Origin: Paraflavitalea pollutisoli
Lineage (GTDB): Bacteria > Bacteroidota > Bacteroidia > Chitinophagales > Chitinophagaceae
Assembly: GCF_029360705.1 (NCBI RefSeq)
Contig: NZ_JARKMX010000004.1
Coordinates: 248,001-312,000, forward strand
Direction: 5' to 3'
DNA: 64,000 bases
Below the pieces are notes generated by a model. The model was given only the letters and a program-made list of their open reading frames with translations, was not told the origin of the DNA and made no database searches. The position numbers and the translations under genes are program-made. This document shows positions 8,358 through 19,413 of this stretch, one piece after another (the stretch's first letter is position 1; each line of letters begins with the position of its first letter).

Positions 8358-9031
8358 TCCAATTGGCTGTTTTTGATATGGCGGGTACCACCGTCAATGA
8401 AGATAACCTGGTGTATAAAACATTGCGTGAGGCCATCAATGAGGCCGGGTACCAGTTTACACTCGACCAGGTACTGGCAGCTGGAGCAGGCCAGGAGAAA
8501 CTGCAGGCCATTAAAAGTGTACTGGCGCTGGAGGGGGTGCAGGACGATGCACTGGCGGCTTCCATCTTTCAAAAATTCCTCGTCATGCTCGATGTTGCAT
8601 ACTCCACACAACCGATCACCGAGCAGGTAAATGCCACCGTGCTATTTCATAAACTGCGCGAGCAGGGCATCAAGGTCGTGATGAATACCGGCTATAACCG
8701 CCCAACTGCTGAAGCACTGATCCAAAAGATCGGTTGGAGGCAGGGGGTGGATTTTGACGGACTGGTAACGGCATCCGATGTGGCGCAGAACAGGCCGCAG
8801 CCAGACATGATCCTGCGCGCGATGCAGCAACAGGGCATTGCTGATGGCAAAAGTGTATTGAAAGTGGGTGATTCCATCATCGACATTGAAGAGGGGCGTA
8901 ATGCGGGTTGCCGGTACAGCATAGGCATTACCACCGGCGCACATACCTATGATCAATTACACAGCGCGGGTCCCGATTTTATCATCGACAACCTGATCGA
9001 ATTGTTGCCGATCGTGCGGGGTGAATTGTAG
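8354..9031 (+). CDS. phosphonatase-like HAD-superfamily hydrolase (PhnX-like)
   Basis: Cytoplasmic HAD enzyme of 225 residues. Motif I is FDMAGTTV: nucleophile Asp8, with Ala rather than Asp two residues on, as in phosphonoacetaldehyde hydrolase PhnX (DWAGT), where a Schiff-base lysine replaces the usual acid. In the cap segment, Lys49 (AGAGQEKLQAIK) can be lined up with that PhnX lysine, though this is an alignment by eye. Motif II is MNTGYNR; the acidic motif is KVGDSIIDIEEG. The protein looks like the family annotated as phosphonatase-like hydrolase (TIGR03351). Its ATG overlaps the transporter stop (ATGA), so translation is coupled. It would cleave the C-P bond of an imported aldehyde or related phosphonate; a phosphate-ester substrate is possible too. 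Confidence 0.88.
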   Translation: MIQLAVFDMAGTTVNEDNLVYKTLREAINEAGYQFTLDQVLAAGAGQEKLQAIKSVLALEGVQDDALAASIFQKFLVMLDVAYSTQPITEQVNATVLFHKLREQGIKVVMNTGYNRPTAEALIQKIGWRQGVDFDGLVTASDVAQNRPQPDMILRAMQQQGIADGKSVLKVGDSIIDIEEGRNAGCRYSIGITTGAHTYDQLHSAGPDFIIDNLIELLPIVRGEL

Positions 9032-9146
9032 TAGGGCCACTTTTAGCTGAAGCGGAATAGCACCTGCCGGCGGTAGTTTTGGTAACGAGAACTCATTCGG
9101 TGATCACCGGGATTGATTTGTAGGGTAGTGTTTCGTTTATATACTT

Positions 9147-9614
9147 TTATTTCGACCCTTTTCGCTGTATATCCGCCGCCAGTTGTATGGCCTTGTGAAT
9201 GCGCAGATAAGTGCCGCAGCGACAGATATTGCCTTCCATGGCACTGTTGATGTCTTTGTCTGTCGGGTTCTTGTTCTCGCGAAGCAATACGGCCGCCGAC
9301 ATGATCTGGCCGGCCTGACAGTAGCCGCATTGCGATACATCCAGTTCGAGCCAGGCTTGCTGCAGCGGATGATCGTTGTTGTCCGACAATCCTTCGATGG
9401 TCACTACTTCTTTGCCTGCGGCCCTGCTCACCCTCGTGACACACGAACGCACCGCTTCTCCGTTGAGGTGTACTACACAGGCGCCACACTGAGCCATGCC
9501 GCAACCGTATTTGGTGCCTACCAGACCGATCACATCCCGGAGTGCCCATAATAAGGGCGTTTCGGGGTCTATATCGAGGTTGTATACTTTTTTATTGATC
9601 GTTAACTTGAGCAT
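9147..9614 (-). CDS. small [2Fe-2S] subunit of a molybdenum hydroxylase (IorA-like)
   Basis: Electron-transfer subunit of 155 residues for the molybdopterin subunit encoded 26 bp upstream. The ferredoxin-type cluster cysteines appear in [14 protein letters not shown] and later VRSC. The second, helical domain has CGYCQAGQI and [10 protein letters not shown]. The length and the two-cluster layout match the small subunits of isoquinoline 1-oxidoreductase and related aldehyde dehydrogenases. There is no signal peptide of its own, so it would be exported by riding with its Tat-tagged partner, as known for this enzyme class. It is the last gene of the leftward unit; the convergent HAD gene ends 115 bp away, and a perfect 12-bp palindrome, CGGTGATCACCG, lies at 9098-9109 in between. 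Confidence 0.93.
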   Translation of the reverse strand: MLKLTINKKVYNLDIDPETPLLWALRDVIGLVGTKYGCGMAQCGACVVHLNGEAVRSCVTRVSRAAGKEVVTIEGLSDNNDHPLQQAWLELDVSQCGYCQAGQIMSAAVLLRENKNPTDKDINSAMEGNICRCGTYLRIHKAIQLAADIQRKGSK

Positions 9615-9640
9615 GGTAGATAGTTGATGGGTTCGTTTGG

Positions 9641-11923
9641 CTAAAAGGGTTTCTTGTTGTTGGTGACGGTGCCCGACTGCAGTGGGTTGTTGAGGTAGGG
9701 CTGGTTATAGTGCCTTTTTTTGTTGAGCTTGTACAAGGCATTGGCCACAGCCCCGAATACAGGAGGAAAGGGAGGCTCACCGAGGCCGGTCGGATCGATG
9801 TCATTTTGTACAAAATGCACTTCTATTTTTGCTGGTGCTTCACTGTGCCGGATCATCCGGTAATTGTGAAAATTGCTTTGTTCGGCGGCGCCATCTTTGT
9901 GGCTGAGCTTGCCATAAAAGGCATTGCCGATGCCGTCGATCACTGCGCCTTCAACCATGTTGGTGGCGGCATCGGGATTGATCACAATGCCACAGTCGAT
10001 GGCACTGTACACTCTTTCTACATAGGGGCGGTTATTGCGCATCACGATGTCAACTACATGAGCTGCATAGGAGTTGTGGCAGAAATAGGCGGCCACACCA
10101 CGGTTATATTTGTTGTTTTCCGGTTTGCCCCAGCCTGACTTCTCTTTCACCAGTTTCAATATGCCTGTATACCTGTCTACGTCGTATTCGTTGTTCCTGC
10201 CCACTGGTTTTTCTTTAACTTTCTGCAGCAACTCCAGCCGGAAATCGATGGGGTCTTTGCCCATGGCTTCTGCCAATTCGTCGAGAAAGGATTGTTCAGC
10301 TGCTGCATTGAAGTTGGACCGTGGCGCCCGGAATGCTCCAATGGTAATATTGGATGGGATCTGCCAGCCTTCTGCCAGGTAATTGTCGACAGCGCCTGCC
10401 GGGAACCGGTTAGCATGTATGGCATGTTCGGGAATGCCACCACCCTTCACATGAAAGGCAATCAGCTTCTTATTGGCATCGAGTGCGGCGCGGTAAGTTG
10501 CCGTGTACATGGGCCGGTAGATGCCATAGGTCATATCATCTTCGCGGGTATAGATCAGTTTAACGGGTGCCTGCACTTTTTTAGCGATCAGCGCTACTTC
10601 GTACAAGTAGTGGCCATAAGCACGGCGACCAAAACCGCCACCCATACGCGTCATTTGTATTTCTATCTTTTCGGCGGGTAATTGCAGTAGTTTCGCCAGC
10701 GTTGGTTCGCTCCAGCCAGGAGCCTGTAAGGGACCGGCCAGCAAGGCTTTTTCTGCCGTTACATGTGCGAAGAAGTTCATTGGTTCCATACAGTTGTGGG
10801 CCAGGAAGGGAGCGTTGTAGGTGCGTTCGATGATCTGGGCGGCGTTCTTAAAGGCCGTTTCGGGATCACCGTCTTTGCGCAATTGCTGGGCGGGCTTTTG
10901 GGCGTATTCTTCCATTTTTGCCAGCTGGGCAGTCGTGCTTTCCAAAGCCCCGGGCACAGTCACTTCTCTTTTGGTACCGCGGCCTCCAAAGGTATCTTTC
11001 GTATCACCAGCAGGTACCCAGTCTACAATAAGTTTTTTGCGGGCATTCATCACTTCCCAGGTCGTATTGCCGACAACGACCAACAGGTCGTTGAAGCTGC
11101 GGGTATCGAATCCGCCTTGTTCAAACCCTTCTTCGTATAATTTGAGCGTGAAAACATCTTTAATACCCGGCATTTTCAGGGTTTGTGTTGCATCAAACGA
11201 TTTCAACTTCATGCCGAATGCCGGTGGATGCTGTATCATGGCGATCAGCATGCCATCTACTTTGTAGTCGATACCGAAGAGTGGCTGGCCGGAGACAATC
11301 TTAATGCCCTCCACATTTTTCTGCGAGTTGCGTACGACTTTGAAATCTTTCGGTGCTTTCAGCTTCATGCCTTTGGGCACGGGTAGCGTAGCGGCTTTGG
11401 AGGCAAAGCTGCCATATGTGCCGGACTTGCCCGTTTTTTCATGGTAGATGATCGCTGCCCTGGTTGTCAGCTCTTCGATGGGCACACTCCAGGATTCAGC
11501 GGCGGCTTGTAACAACATTTGCCGGGCCGCGGCCCCTGCCTCGCGTAGCGGACGCCAATACATGCGCACGGAATTGCTGCCCCCGGTAAATTGGGCGCCC
11601 AATTTGGTGCTGTCATGAGGCCCCATTTCCACCACGATCTTTTTCCAGTCGGCCTCCAGTTCTTCCGCCACCATCATGGGGAGGGAGGTCATCACATTCT
11701 GGCCGAATTCCGGGTTGGGGTTGAGTATAGTGATGCTGTTGTCGGGATAGATCCTGACGTAGCCGGTCAGTTCATTCCACGCTTCTGGCGCGACAGGATG
11801 GTGCGGGGTATTGGCTTGCCCGGCCTTCGGTAGCCACGAAAAACTAATCATCAGCCCGCCACCTGCGAGTAAAGAAGACTTTAAAAAAGAACGCCTGCTA
11901 TGGGTGGTCCTGGTTTGTTCCAT
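9641..11923 (-). CDS. Tat-exported molybdopterin-binding subunit, xanthine dehydrogenase family (IorB-like)
   Basis: Catalytic subunit of 760 residues. The N-terminus [14 protein letters not shown] is a twin-arginine signal, so the folded enzyme is sent to the periplasm. Molybdopterin-binding segments include [16 protein letters not shown] and [18 protein letters not shown]; the catalytic Glu lies in [10 protein letters not shown] near the C-terminus. The reaction would be hydroxylation of an N-heterocycle or oxidation of an aldehyde. No FAD subunit is present, which is normal for the IorAB type (electrons usually leave to a c-type cytochrome), but no cytochrome gene is seen nearby. The unit begins 90 bp downstream of a tandem ATTACTG element (12013-12043) that is repeated ahead of two other units in this cluster. 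Confidence 0.93.
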   Translation of the reverse strand: MEQTRTTHSRRSFLKSSLLAGGGLMISFSWLPKAGQANTPHHPVAPEAWNELTGYVRIYPDNSITILNPNPEFGQNVMTSLPMMVAEELEADWKKIVVEMGPHDSTKLGAQFTGGSNSVRMYWRPLREAGAAARQMLLQAAAESWSVPIEELTTRAAIIYHEKTGKSGTYGSFASKAATLPVPKGMKLKAPKDFKVVRNSQKNVEGIKIVSGQPLFGIDYKVDGMLIAMIQHPPAFGMKLKSFDATQTLKMPGIKDVFTLKLYEEGFEQGGFDTRSFNDLLVVVGNTTWEVMNARKKLIVDWVPAGDTKDTFGGRGTKREVTVPGALESTTAQLAKMEEYAQKPAQQLRKDGDPETAFKNAAQIIERTYNAPFLAHNCMEPMNFFAHVTAEKALLAGPLQAPGWSEPTLAKLLQLPAEKIEIQMTRMGGGFGRRAYGHYLYEVALIAKKVQAPVKLIYTREDDMTYGIYRPMYTATYRAALDANKKLIAFHVKGGGIPEHAIHANRFPAGAVDNYLAEGWQIPSNITIGAFRAPRSNFNAAAEQSFLDELAEAMGKDPIDFRLELLQKVKEKPVGRNNEYDVDRYTGILKLVKEKSGWGKPENNKYNRGVAAYFCHNSYAAHVVDIVMRNNRPYVERVYSAIDCGIVINPDAATNMVEGAVIDGIGNAFYGKLSHKDGAAEQSNFHNYRMIRHSEAPAKIEVHFVQNDIDPTGLGEPPFPPVFGAVANALYKLNKKRHYNQPYLNNPLQSGTVTNNKKPF

Positions 11924-12012
11924 CTTACAAGGTTGTTGTTGTGGGTAATGGTTACCGCGTGGGTAATCCTGTGCGTAATTTACTGGTATTTGCTGATGGA
12001 CCGCTTATATAC

Positions 12013-12043
12013 ATTACTGATCGTCTTACCAATATTACTGATC
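12013..12043 (-). promoter_or_regulatory. candidate AraC-type operator A, ahead of the IorBA-like unit
   Basis: On the plus strand ATTACTGATC (12013-12022) is repeated exactly at 12034-12043, 21 bp apart (two helical turns), with TTACCAAT at 12026-12033 between them. The same plan with the same spacing is found at 17620-17650 and 19319-19349. The near edge is 90 bp upstream of the ATG at 11923. Direct half-sites 21 bp apart are typical for AraC-family activators; one is encoded at 19414. Confidence 0.7.
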
Positions 12044-12073
12044 TGCGGATTATTGGACAAACGATGAAATTTA

Positions 12074-12688
12074 TTATTGTACCAATCTTATTTTCTTTAA
12101 CCAGCCGGTGACTGCTTTTTCTGCCGCGACGCCTTTTTCGTTTCGAATCACCAGCAGTTTGTCATCTCGTTCCGATCCACCTTCCAGGGAGAAGCCATCC
12201 AATACGGTGCTACCGGGACATAGTTGCTTTATCGTTTCAAAACTGCTGCCAACGCCATAGCCTCCATTGGTGTTGAAAGGGATCACCGTTTTGCCGTTGA
12301 GATCGTATTGGTGCAGAAAGCTTTTCATCGGAGGGGGCAATTTCATGCCCCAGGTCGGGAAACCCAGGAATACCACCTCATAGGTCTGCAGACTGTCGAT
12401 GGTGGTTTTGAGGGGCGGAAGAAAGCCGGTCTCGTTTTCATGGGCAACCTGTTGTACGGTCGCCTGGTAGTTGGCAGGATAGGGTTGTTGCGTTTCCAAC
12501 GCCACCAAATGGCCGCCTACCTGTTTTTGAATGATGGCTGCTATGGCTTTGGTATTGCCGGTGCGCGACAGGTACACGATGAGCGTCTTTTTAGGTAGCT
12601 TGTTAGCCGAAGACTGTCCGTTGGAACATCCGGAAAGCATGCAGATGAAGACGAGTAATAGCAAGCCGGGCTTGATGGTGTTTGTCAT
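12074..12688 (-). CDS. flavodoxin-fold lipoprotein
   Basis: Predicted FMN-binding protein of 204 residues. The N-terminus ends in a lipobox (CMLSGCSNG), so the mature protein would be lipid-anchored in the cell envelope, unusual for a flavodoxin. The phosphate-binding loop of the flavodoxin fold is visible as YLSRTGNTKAIA, followed by VVFLGFPTWGMKLPPPM and FNTNGGYGVGSSF, as in the short flavodoxins often annotated Flavodoxin_4. It is the last gene of the seven-gene unit that starts with the aldo/keto reductase, 21 bp after the alpha/beta hydrolase. It may be a quinone or carbonyl reductase in the envelope; the partner is unknown. Confidence 0.87.
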   Translation of the reverse strand: MTNTIKPGLLLLVFICMLSGCSNGQSSANKLPKKTLIVYLSRTGNTKAIAAIIQKQVGGHLVALETQQPYPANYQATVQQVAHENETGFLPPLKTTIDSLQTYEVVFLGFPTWGMKLPPPMKSFLHQYDLNGKTVIPFNTNGGYGVGSSFETIKQLCPGSTVLDGFSLEGGSERDDKLLVIRNEKGVAAEKAVTGWLKKIRLVQ

Positions 12689-12709
12689 AGTGGATCCTTA
12701 TTTAAAGTG

Positions 12710-13822
12710 TCAATCCAATTTTTTCTCCCGCAGCCAGGTAGACAGCAGGTCGGCGATTTGAACGTTGTTGAGATCTGCAAACGGAAAATGTGTATTGCCA
12801 TGAATACCGATCTCGGGCAGGTGCACAAGGGTAACATCTCCGCCGTATTTATTGACCACGTCACGCCATTGTCGCGCTACCTGCAGGAATACGCGCCATT
12901 GTTCCTGACCGGGGTTCTCGCTCGGGCTGTCAGGAATGTTGTCACCATAGTAGATCACGATGGGAATCTTCGTTAGTTTTTTGAATTCCTGCACCGGTAC
13001 GGTAGGTGGCACGATCGTACGGCCGCGGAGGACGATGGCTGCGGGTGTTTCTCCTTCGGGAAACAGGTAATCGCCACCAGGCTCATAAGCAACGATGGCT
13101 TTTACATTCGGATTCCTCAAAGCGGTACGCCAACCTGGCCCGCCGCTTTGTGAGTGTGTGACCAAAATGCCGGCGCCAATACTGTCGAATATCGCCGATA
13201 CCGCCCTGATATTTACGTCTGCGTTGTAGGGGCCGATGTTTGGTGCTCCCTGGCGAAAGAATTGGTTCAGTGCGCCTGGGTTGTTGGAAAATTGTACGCC
13301 TGGGTAAAACTGCGGCCATACGCCAAACCGGAATATGCCAAACCACAATTGATCATCCGGTGTGGGGATGAGGTTGATGGGTTCGGTGCTGCGGCCACCA
13401 TGGCCACGTCGGGGTTGGTCGAGCAGGTAAACCGGAAACCTGCGACGTAGGAATAGGGTTTGAAAACCTTCCCGACCATCCGGCGTCGTTTCCCAGGTTT
13501 TGGTAAACTGGCCATGGCCATGCCAAAAGACCAGGGGCAGCTTGCGTCGATTGGCTGGCACCTGGTAAAATACATAAGCATGATCGCCATGTAAGGTTTG
13601 ACCTTCCGTAGGTGGATCTACGGGCTGGTAAGCCCCATGTTTGATGGGGTCGAATATACCCGGCTGAGTCGTCAAGGCACCTCCTGCGGCAAAACTTCCT
13701 TGCCTGTCAATGACAAGTGGTCCACTGGTACTTTGTTTTGCGGTGTTGCAGGATGTTATCGTTGCGGCGATCACAAAGCCAGCCAGCCATTTGGTCTTAT
13801 GATACAGAAGTTCATTTTTCAT
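12710..13822 (-). CDS. exported alpha/beta hydrolase
   Basis: Alpha/beta-hydrolase-fold protein of 370 residues. The N-terminus (WLAGFVIAATITSCNTAKQ) is a lipoprotein-like signal with Cys near residue 25. The oxyanion region LVFWHGHGQ precedes the nucleophile elbow THSQSGGPG, where Ser replaces the first Gly of the classical GxSxG. A late His is available in IGIHGNTHFPF. Secreted hydrolases of this length occur beside cupin, carboxymuconolactone-decarboxylase-like and flavodoxin genes in many bacteria. It is the sixth gene of the unit, 14 bp after the NTF2-like gene. Ester or lactone hydrolysis is likely; the substrate is unknown. Confidence 0.84.
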   Translation of the reverse strand: MKNELLYHKTKWLAGFVIAATITSCNTAKQSTSGPLVIDRQGSFAAGGALTTQPGIFDPIKHGAYQPVDPPTEGQTLHGDHAYVFYQVPANRRKLPLVFWHGHGQFTKTWETTPDGREGFQTLFLRRRFPVYLLDQPRRGHGGRSTEPINLIPTPDDQLWFGIFRFGVWPQFYPGVQFSNNPGALNQFFRQGAPNIGPYNADVNIRAVSAIFDSIGAGILVTHSQSGGPGWRTALRNPNVKAIVAYEPGGDYLFPEGETPAAIVLRGRTIVPPTVPVQEFKKLTKIPIVIYYGDNIPDSPSENPGQEQWRVFLQVARQWRDVVNKYGGDVTLVHLPEIGIHGNTHFPFADLNNVQIADLLSTWLREKKLD

Positions 13823-13836
13823 CTTTTTGATTTTCG

Positions 13837-14322
13837 TTATTGACCCATTAATCGCGTGAAGGACAGTGACCCCATTTTCCAGGCGTTGCCTTCCGCGATG
13901 TACACTTCTGTCACCATGAATGGATTCGTTACTTCATTGCCGCCTACTACTGCCAGCAATCGAATGCGCGTGAGTACGATGGCTGTATTGCCGATCAATT
14001 GGGCAGTCGTTTCAAATATGTCAGCCTGTTTGTAGTGTATGCCCCCACTTTTGATGACGTCCAGTTCGCGGTCTTTGCCCCAGCTGCCTCCCATGTGTAC
14101 AAAGACCGATTTGTCGTGAAATAATGACTTTAGTGTATCCACCTTCTTGTCCGCCATCCATTTCCATTTTTCTTTGGAGAGTGCAATGATGCCCTGCTCC
14201 TTATTGCTGTCGTTGAGGAGGATACCGGTGGCAGTCACCGCCTGTGCGCTTGAGGAGACCGGAATAACGGTGATGAAAGAAAGGCCGACGATGAGATTGA
14301 TGATAATTTTACTGTAGATCAT
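13837..14322 (-). CDS. exported NTF2-like (SnoaL/DUF4440-type) protein
   Basis: Signal peptide (IIINLIVGLSFITVIPVSSSAQA), then a cone-shaped NTF2-like domain of about 125 residues: EKWKWMADKKVDTLKSLFHDKSVFVHMGG, with the usual helix then sheet pattern, ending in VTEVYIAEGNAWKMGSLSFTRL. Such domains act as small enzymes (isomerases, dehydratases) or as binding proteins. It is the fifth gene of the seven-gene unit, between cupin and hydrolase. The catalytic residues cannot be assigned by eye. Confidence 0.8.
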   Translation of the reverse strand: MIYSKIIINLIVGLSFITVIPVSSSAQAVTATGILLNDSNKEQGIIALSKEKWKWMADKKVDTLKSLFHDKSVFVHMGGSWGKDRELDVIKSGGIHYKQADIFETTAQLIGNTAIVLTRIRLLAVVGGNEVTNPFMVTEVYIAEGNAWKMGSLSFTRLMGQ

Positions 14323-14351
14323 GCGGAGTATATTTTATGTGTTGGATGTTT

Positions 14352-14828
14352 TCATTGCTGGTCATATTCTTGTTCATTAACGGCATCCAGCCATTCGGTG
14401 TCTCCTTTTTCCCGGCCTGTTATGGCAACCTGCACAAACCCACTGTCTTTGCTGGCGCCATGCCAGTGCGGAATATTGGGCGGGCATTTCACGGTCTCAC
14501 CTTTGCGTATAAGTTTTTTGGGACCACCTTTTTCCTGGTAATAGCCCACGCCGTCGAGGGCGAGTATGATCTGCCCGGCAGGATGGCTGTGCCATTTTGT
14601 TCTGGCGCGGGGTTCGAAGGTGACACTGCCAACAGCAACCTGGTTCACACTATCGGCTGCTACGAGGGAATTCAACCAAACGTTTCCGGTAAAGTTGTCG
14701 TTGGTGATCTTCCCCCCTTTCGCAAAAACGGGTTCTTGCGCAGGTTGCGGAGATACTGCCTGCTGGTTACAGGAAAACGAAATCATGCCGGACAGCAGGC
14801 ATATTCTCAGCGTTTTATAATGCTTCAT
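14352..14828 (-). CDS. cupin-domain lipoprotein
   Basis: Small single-domain cupin of 158 residues with a lipoprotein signal (CLLSGMISFSCNQQ). Both cupin motifs are clear: RTKWHSHPAGQIILALDGVG (His-x-His then Glu position replaced by Gln) and VKCPPNIPHWHGA (second His). The metal site is therefore at least partly intact. It starts 5 bp downstream of the preceding hydrolase stop, so it is certainly in the same transcript. Cupins of this type beside carboxymuconolactone-decarboxylase-like proteins are a recurrent combination in carbonyl- or aromatic-related clusters; the function is not established. Confidence 0.87.
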   Translation of the reverse strand: MKHYKTLRICLLSGMISFSCNQQAVSPQPAQEPVFAKGGKITNDNFTGNVWLNSLVAADSVNQVAVGSVTFEPRARTKWHSHPAGQIILALDGVGYYQEKGGPKKLIRKGETVKCPPNIPHWHGASKDSGFVQVAITGREKGDTEWLDAVNEQEYDQQ

Positions 14829-14833
14829 GGTGT

Positions 14834-15895
14834 TTATAGGTTTTGTTGATAGAAGGTTTTCAACTTATTAACCGCTTGCGATACATATTCGGGCTTCCAA
14901 TAGGTCTGTATATGGGTAGCGCCATCGATCAAGAACAATTCCTTGCTTTTGGCATTGGAAGCTTTCGCAAATGCTTCATCGGTCATATACTTTGTATCTG
15001 CCTTGCTGCCGGCCATCATCAACAGGGGCTGATCGATCAGGTCCATGTTGGCGGCCGCATCCCAGTTCATCAAATCGAGCAGGCTGCTCATGGTATACAG
15101 GAAGGTAGAGTTGGGGTGGGCATGTGTTCTATAATAATATTCATAACCCTCACGGTACAGGTCGGTGGTGGTTTTGGCGATCTCTTCATCCGTAATACTT
15201 GCCATACCGGCATAGATGATCTCACCGCCTGCCGCTTGCTGCGCACGGGCTTCAGAAGCTTTTTGCAGGCGTTCCTGGATAGTCGCTAATTGGGAGTTCT
15301 GAAAGCCATTTCTTCTTACTTCACCGGAGTTGAACATGCTAAGTGTAGCCACCGCTTTAAACCGCTTGTCAGTTTGCACTGCTTTCAAAGTATAGCCGCC
15401 GCCGCCACAAATTCCCAATACGCCTAAGCGGTTAGCATCGACCCCTGAGTATCGGGTGATATAGTCTGCCATGCCGTGAATGTCTTCCGTGCGGTAAGCG
15501 GGATTGTCCGTATGGCGTGGCTGGCCGCCACTAGCGCCCTGGTAGGCAGCGTCGGCAGCGATCGTTATATACCCCAATTCAGCCAGTCGCTGCGCATACA
15601 GTCCGGCCGTTTGTTCTTTGATTCCGCCGTTGGGGTGGGCAACTACTACGGCCGGGTATTTCCTCGTGGCATTAAACCCCGCGGGTGTATATACATTCGC
15701 TGCGATATCGATCCCATTGAGTTGATAGGTTACTGCGTTAATATTTACTTTTCCTTTTTCGTTACGCGTGATGGCGCCTTTGTATACCAACGAATATGGA
15801 TTCTTGTGCGGTGATTTTTGAGCACCTTGTGCTTCCACCTCCTGTAAGCTCGTTATGGATAAAACAGACGATAAGACTATTGATAAGTTTTTCAT
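14834..15895 (-). CDS. exported alpha/beta hydrolase with cysteine in the nucleophile elbow (dienelactone-hydrolase-like)
   Basis: Secreted hydrolase of 353 residues (signal MKNLSIVLSSVLSITSLQEVEAQ). The oxyanion segment is AVVVAHPNGGIKEQ; the nucleophile elbow is GVLGICGGGGY, with Cys where most esterases have Ser, as in dienelactone hydrolases. Later segments MMAGSKADTKYM and LIDGATHIQTYW supply the acid and His. Proteins of this layout include the YcjY-like group. It lies third in the unit, 32 bp after the decarboxylase-like gene and 5 bp before the cupin. It probably opens lactones or esters; the natural substrate is unknown. Confidence 0.86.
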   Translation of the reverse strand: MKNLSIVLSSVLSITSLQEVEAQGAQKSPHKNPYSLVYKGAITRNEKGKVNINAVTYQLNGIDIAANVYTPAGFNATRKYPAVVVAHPNGGIKEQTAGLYAQRLAELGYITIAADAAYQGASGGQPRHTDNPAYRTEDIHGMADYITRYSGVDANRLGVLGICGGGGYTLKAVQTDKRFKAVATLSMFNSGEVRRNGFQNSQLATIQERLQKASEARAQQAAGGEIIYAGMASITDEEIAKTTTDLYREGYEYYYRTHAHPNSTFLYTMSSLLDLMNWDAAANMDLIDQPLLMMAGSKADTKYMTDEAFAKASNAKSKELFLIDGATHIQTYWKPEYVSQAVNKLKTFYQQNL

Positions 15896-15927
15896 ACTTG
15901 TATTTTTTGATTGTGCAGGCCTGGTGT

Positions 15928-16674
15928 TTACCTGGCCTTGTCTTTTAGGACTGCTTCCAGCACTGCTTGTGCACTGCTGGCTGCATCACTTCCCACGGTG
16001 GAGCCAATGAAGCCGATGAATTCCTGCAACTGGGCAGGCGTGATGCCGACGTTGAGGCAGATGTTGAAGTGGCTGTTCAACATGGGTTCAACTCCTCCGA
16101 TACTGCTCAACACGGATATGGTCACCAGTTCACGTTCGGCATGACTGAGTACATCACGTTCGAACAGGTCGGCGAACAGGTGTTCTTTCAGGAATACATC
16201 TATGGCGGGTGCAAAGGCACCGTAACCTGTTGTTGGTCGGTTTTGCGGCGCGCCCGTCAACTGAGTCAGCAACTTCCTGCCACGTTCGTATTTGCTGCTG
16301 GTATCGCTGATGGGCGATGCCGTGCGTCCGGGTTCGTCGGTGATCCCTTTTGCCTTGCGTTCTTCCAGTACGGTCATCAATGTTTGCAGCCCGCGGATGC
16401 TTCTGGGAAAGCCGCAATAAGCATACAAATGCACGATCGCTTCTTTCGCCTGGTTGATCGTAAGACCACTGTCTAATCCCGCTGATAGCACCTGTTTGAG
16501 ACGGGGGAGATCACCTTGGGCAGTCTCCGCGCCGACGGCGATGAGGTGGCGTTGCAAGGGCGTTAATGTAGTTTGAACCTTGCTGTTGTTTTGTGCGGTG
16601 AGGTTGCCTGCCGTTGCAATGCCGAGCAGCAGTATCGCTGTGAACTTTATGATCTGTGCCTTCATAGGTTTCAT
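15928..16674 (-). CDS. exported carboxymuconolactone-decarboxylase-family protein
   Basis: The start at 16674 (or 16665) is chosen because it begins a good signal peptide (MKAQIIKFTAILLLGIATAGNLTAQ); the frame could open at 16710 but that would add an unneeded leader. Two CMD-type helical halves are present (LNINQAKEAIVHLYAYCGFP-like and RELVTISVLSSIGG..LNVGITPAQLQEF). Neither half has the CxxC of AhpD peroxidase relatives, so an alkylhydroperoxidase role is unlikely. The exported location is odd for a decarboxylase. It is the second gene of the seven-gene unit, 35 bp after the aldo/keto reductase. Confidence 0.85.
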   Translation of the reverse strand: MKPMKAQIIKFTAILLLGIATAGNLTAQNNSKVQTTLTPLQRHLIAVGAETAQGDLPRLKQVLSAGLDSGLTINQAKEAIVHLYAYCGFPRSIRGLQTLMTVLEERKAKGITDEPGRTASPISDTSSKYERGRKLLTQLTGAPQNRPTTGYGAFAPAIDVFLKEHLFADLFERDVLSHAERELVTISVLSSIGGVEPMLNSHFNICLNVGITPAQLQEFIGFIGSTVGSDAASSAQAVLEAVLKDKAR

Positions 16675-16709
16675 TTGATGATTTTTTCCGCCTGGTGGGT
16701 GTCCTGTCA

Positions 16710-19255
<2,546 letters not shown>

Positions 19256-19318
19256 TGGTGTTTGAATGGTGGGTGTAGCACAAAGGTGGCGGGCAAATGC
19301 CTAACGATCCTTACACCG

Positions 19319-19349
19319 ATTACTGGCGTTCTTACCATTATTACTGAAG
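19319..19349. promoter_or_regulatory. candidate AraC-type operator C, between carboxylesterase and araC-type regulator
   Basis: Plus strand: ATTACTGGCG at 19319-19328, TTACCATT at 19332-19339 and ATTACTGAAG at 19340-19349; spacing 21 bp and core offset 13 bp, identical to sites A and B. It is 64 bp upstream of the esterase ATG (19255) and 65 bp upstream of the regulator ATG (19414), so it could serve both, giving autoregulation. Confidence 0.7.
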
Positions 19350-19413
19350 GGCCGGCACTTCGGCGTAATAGGATAGAATATGGCGTAATTTTAGGACAGT
19401 AAACCACGCGATC

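Noticed and set aside
9098-9109. CGGTGATCACCG palindrome between convergent genes as an operator
   Set aside because: It is a perfect 12-bp palindrome, but it lies between two 3' ends with no promoter to control; no second copy was seen. Listed only in the neighbouring gene entry.
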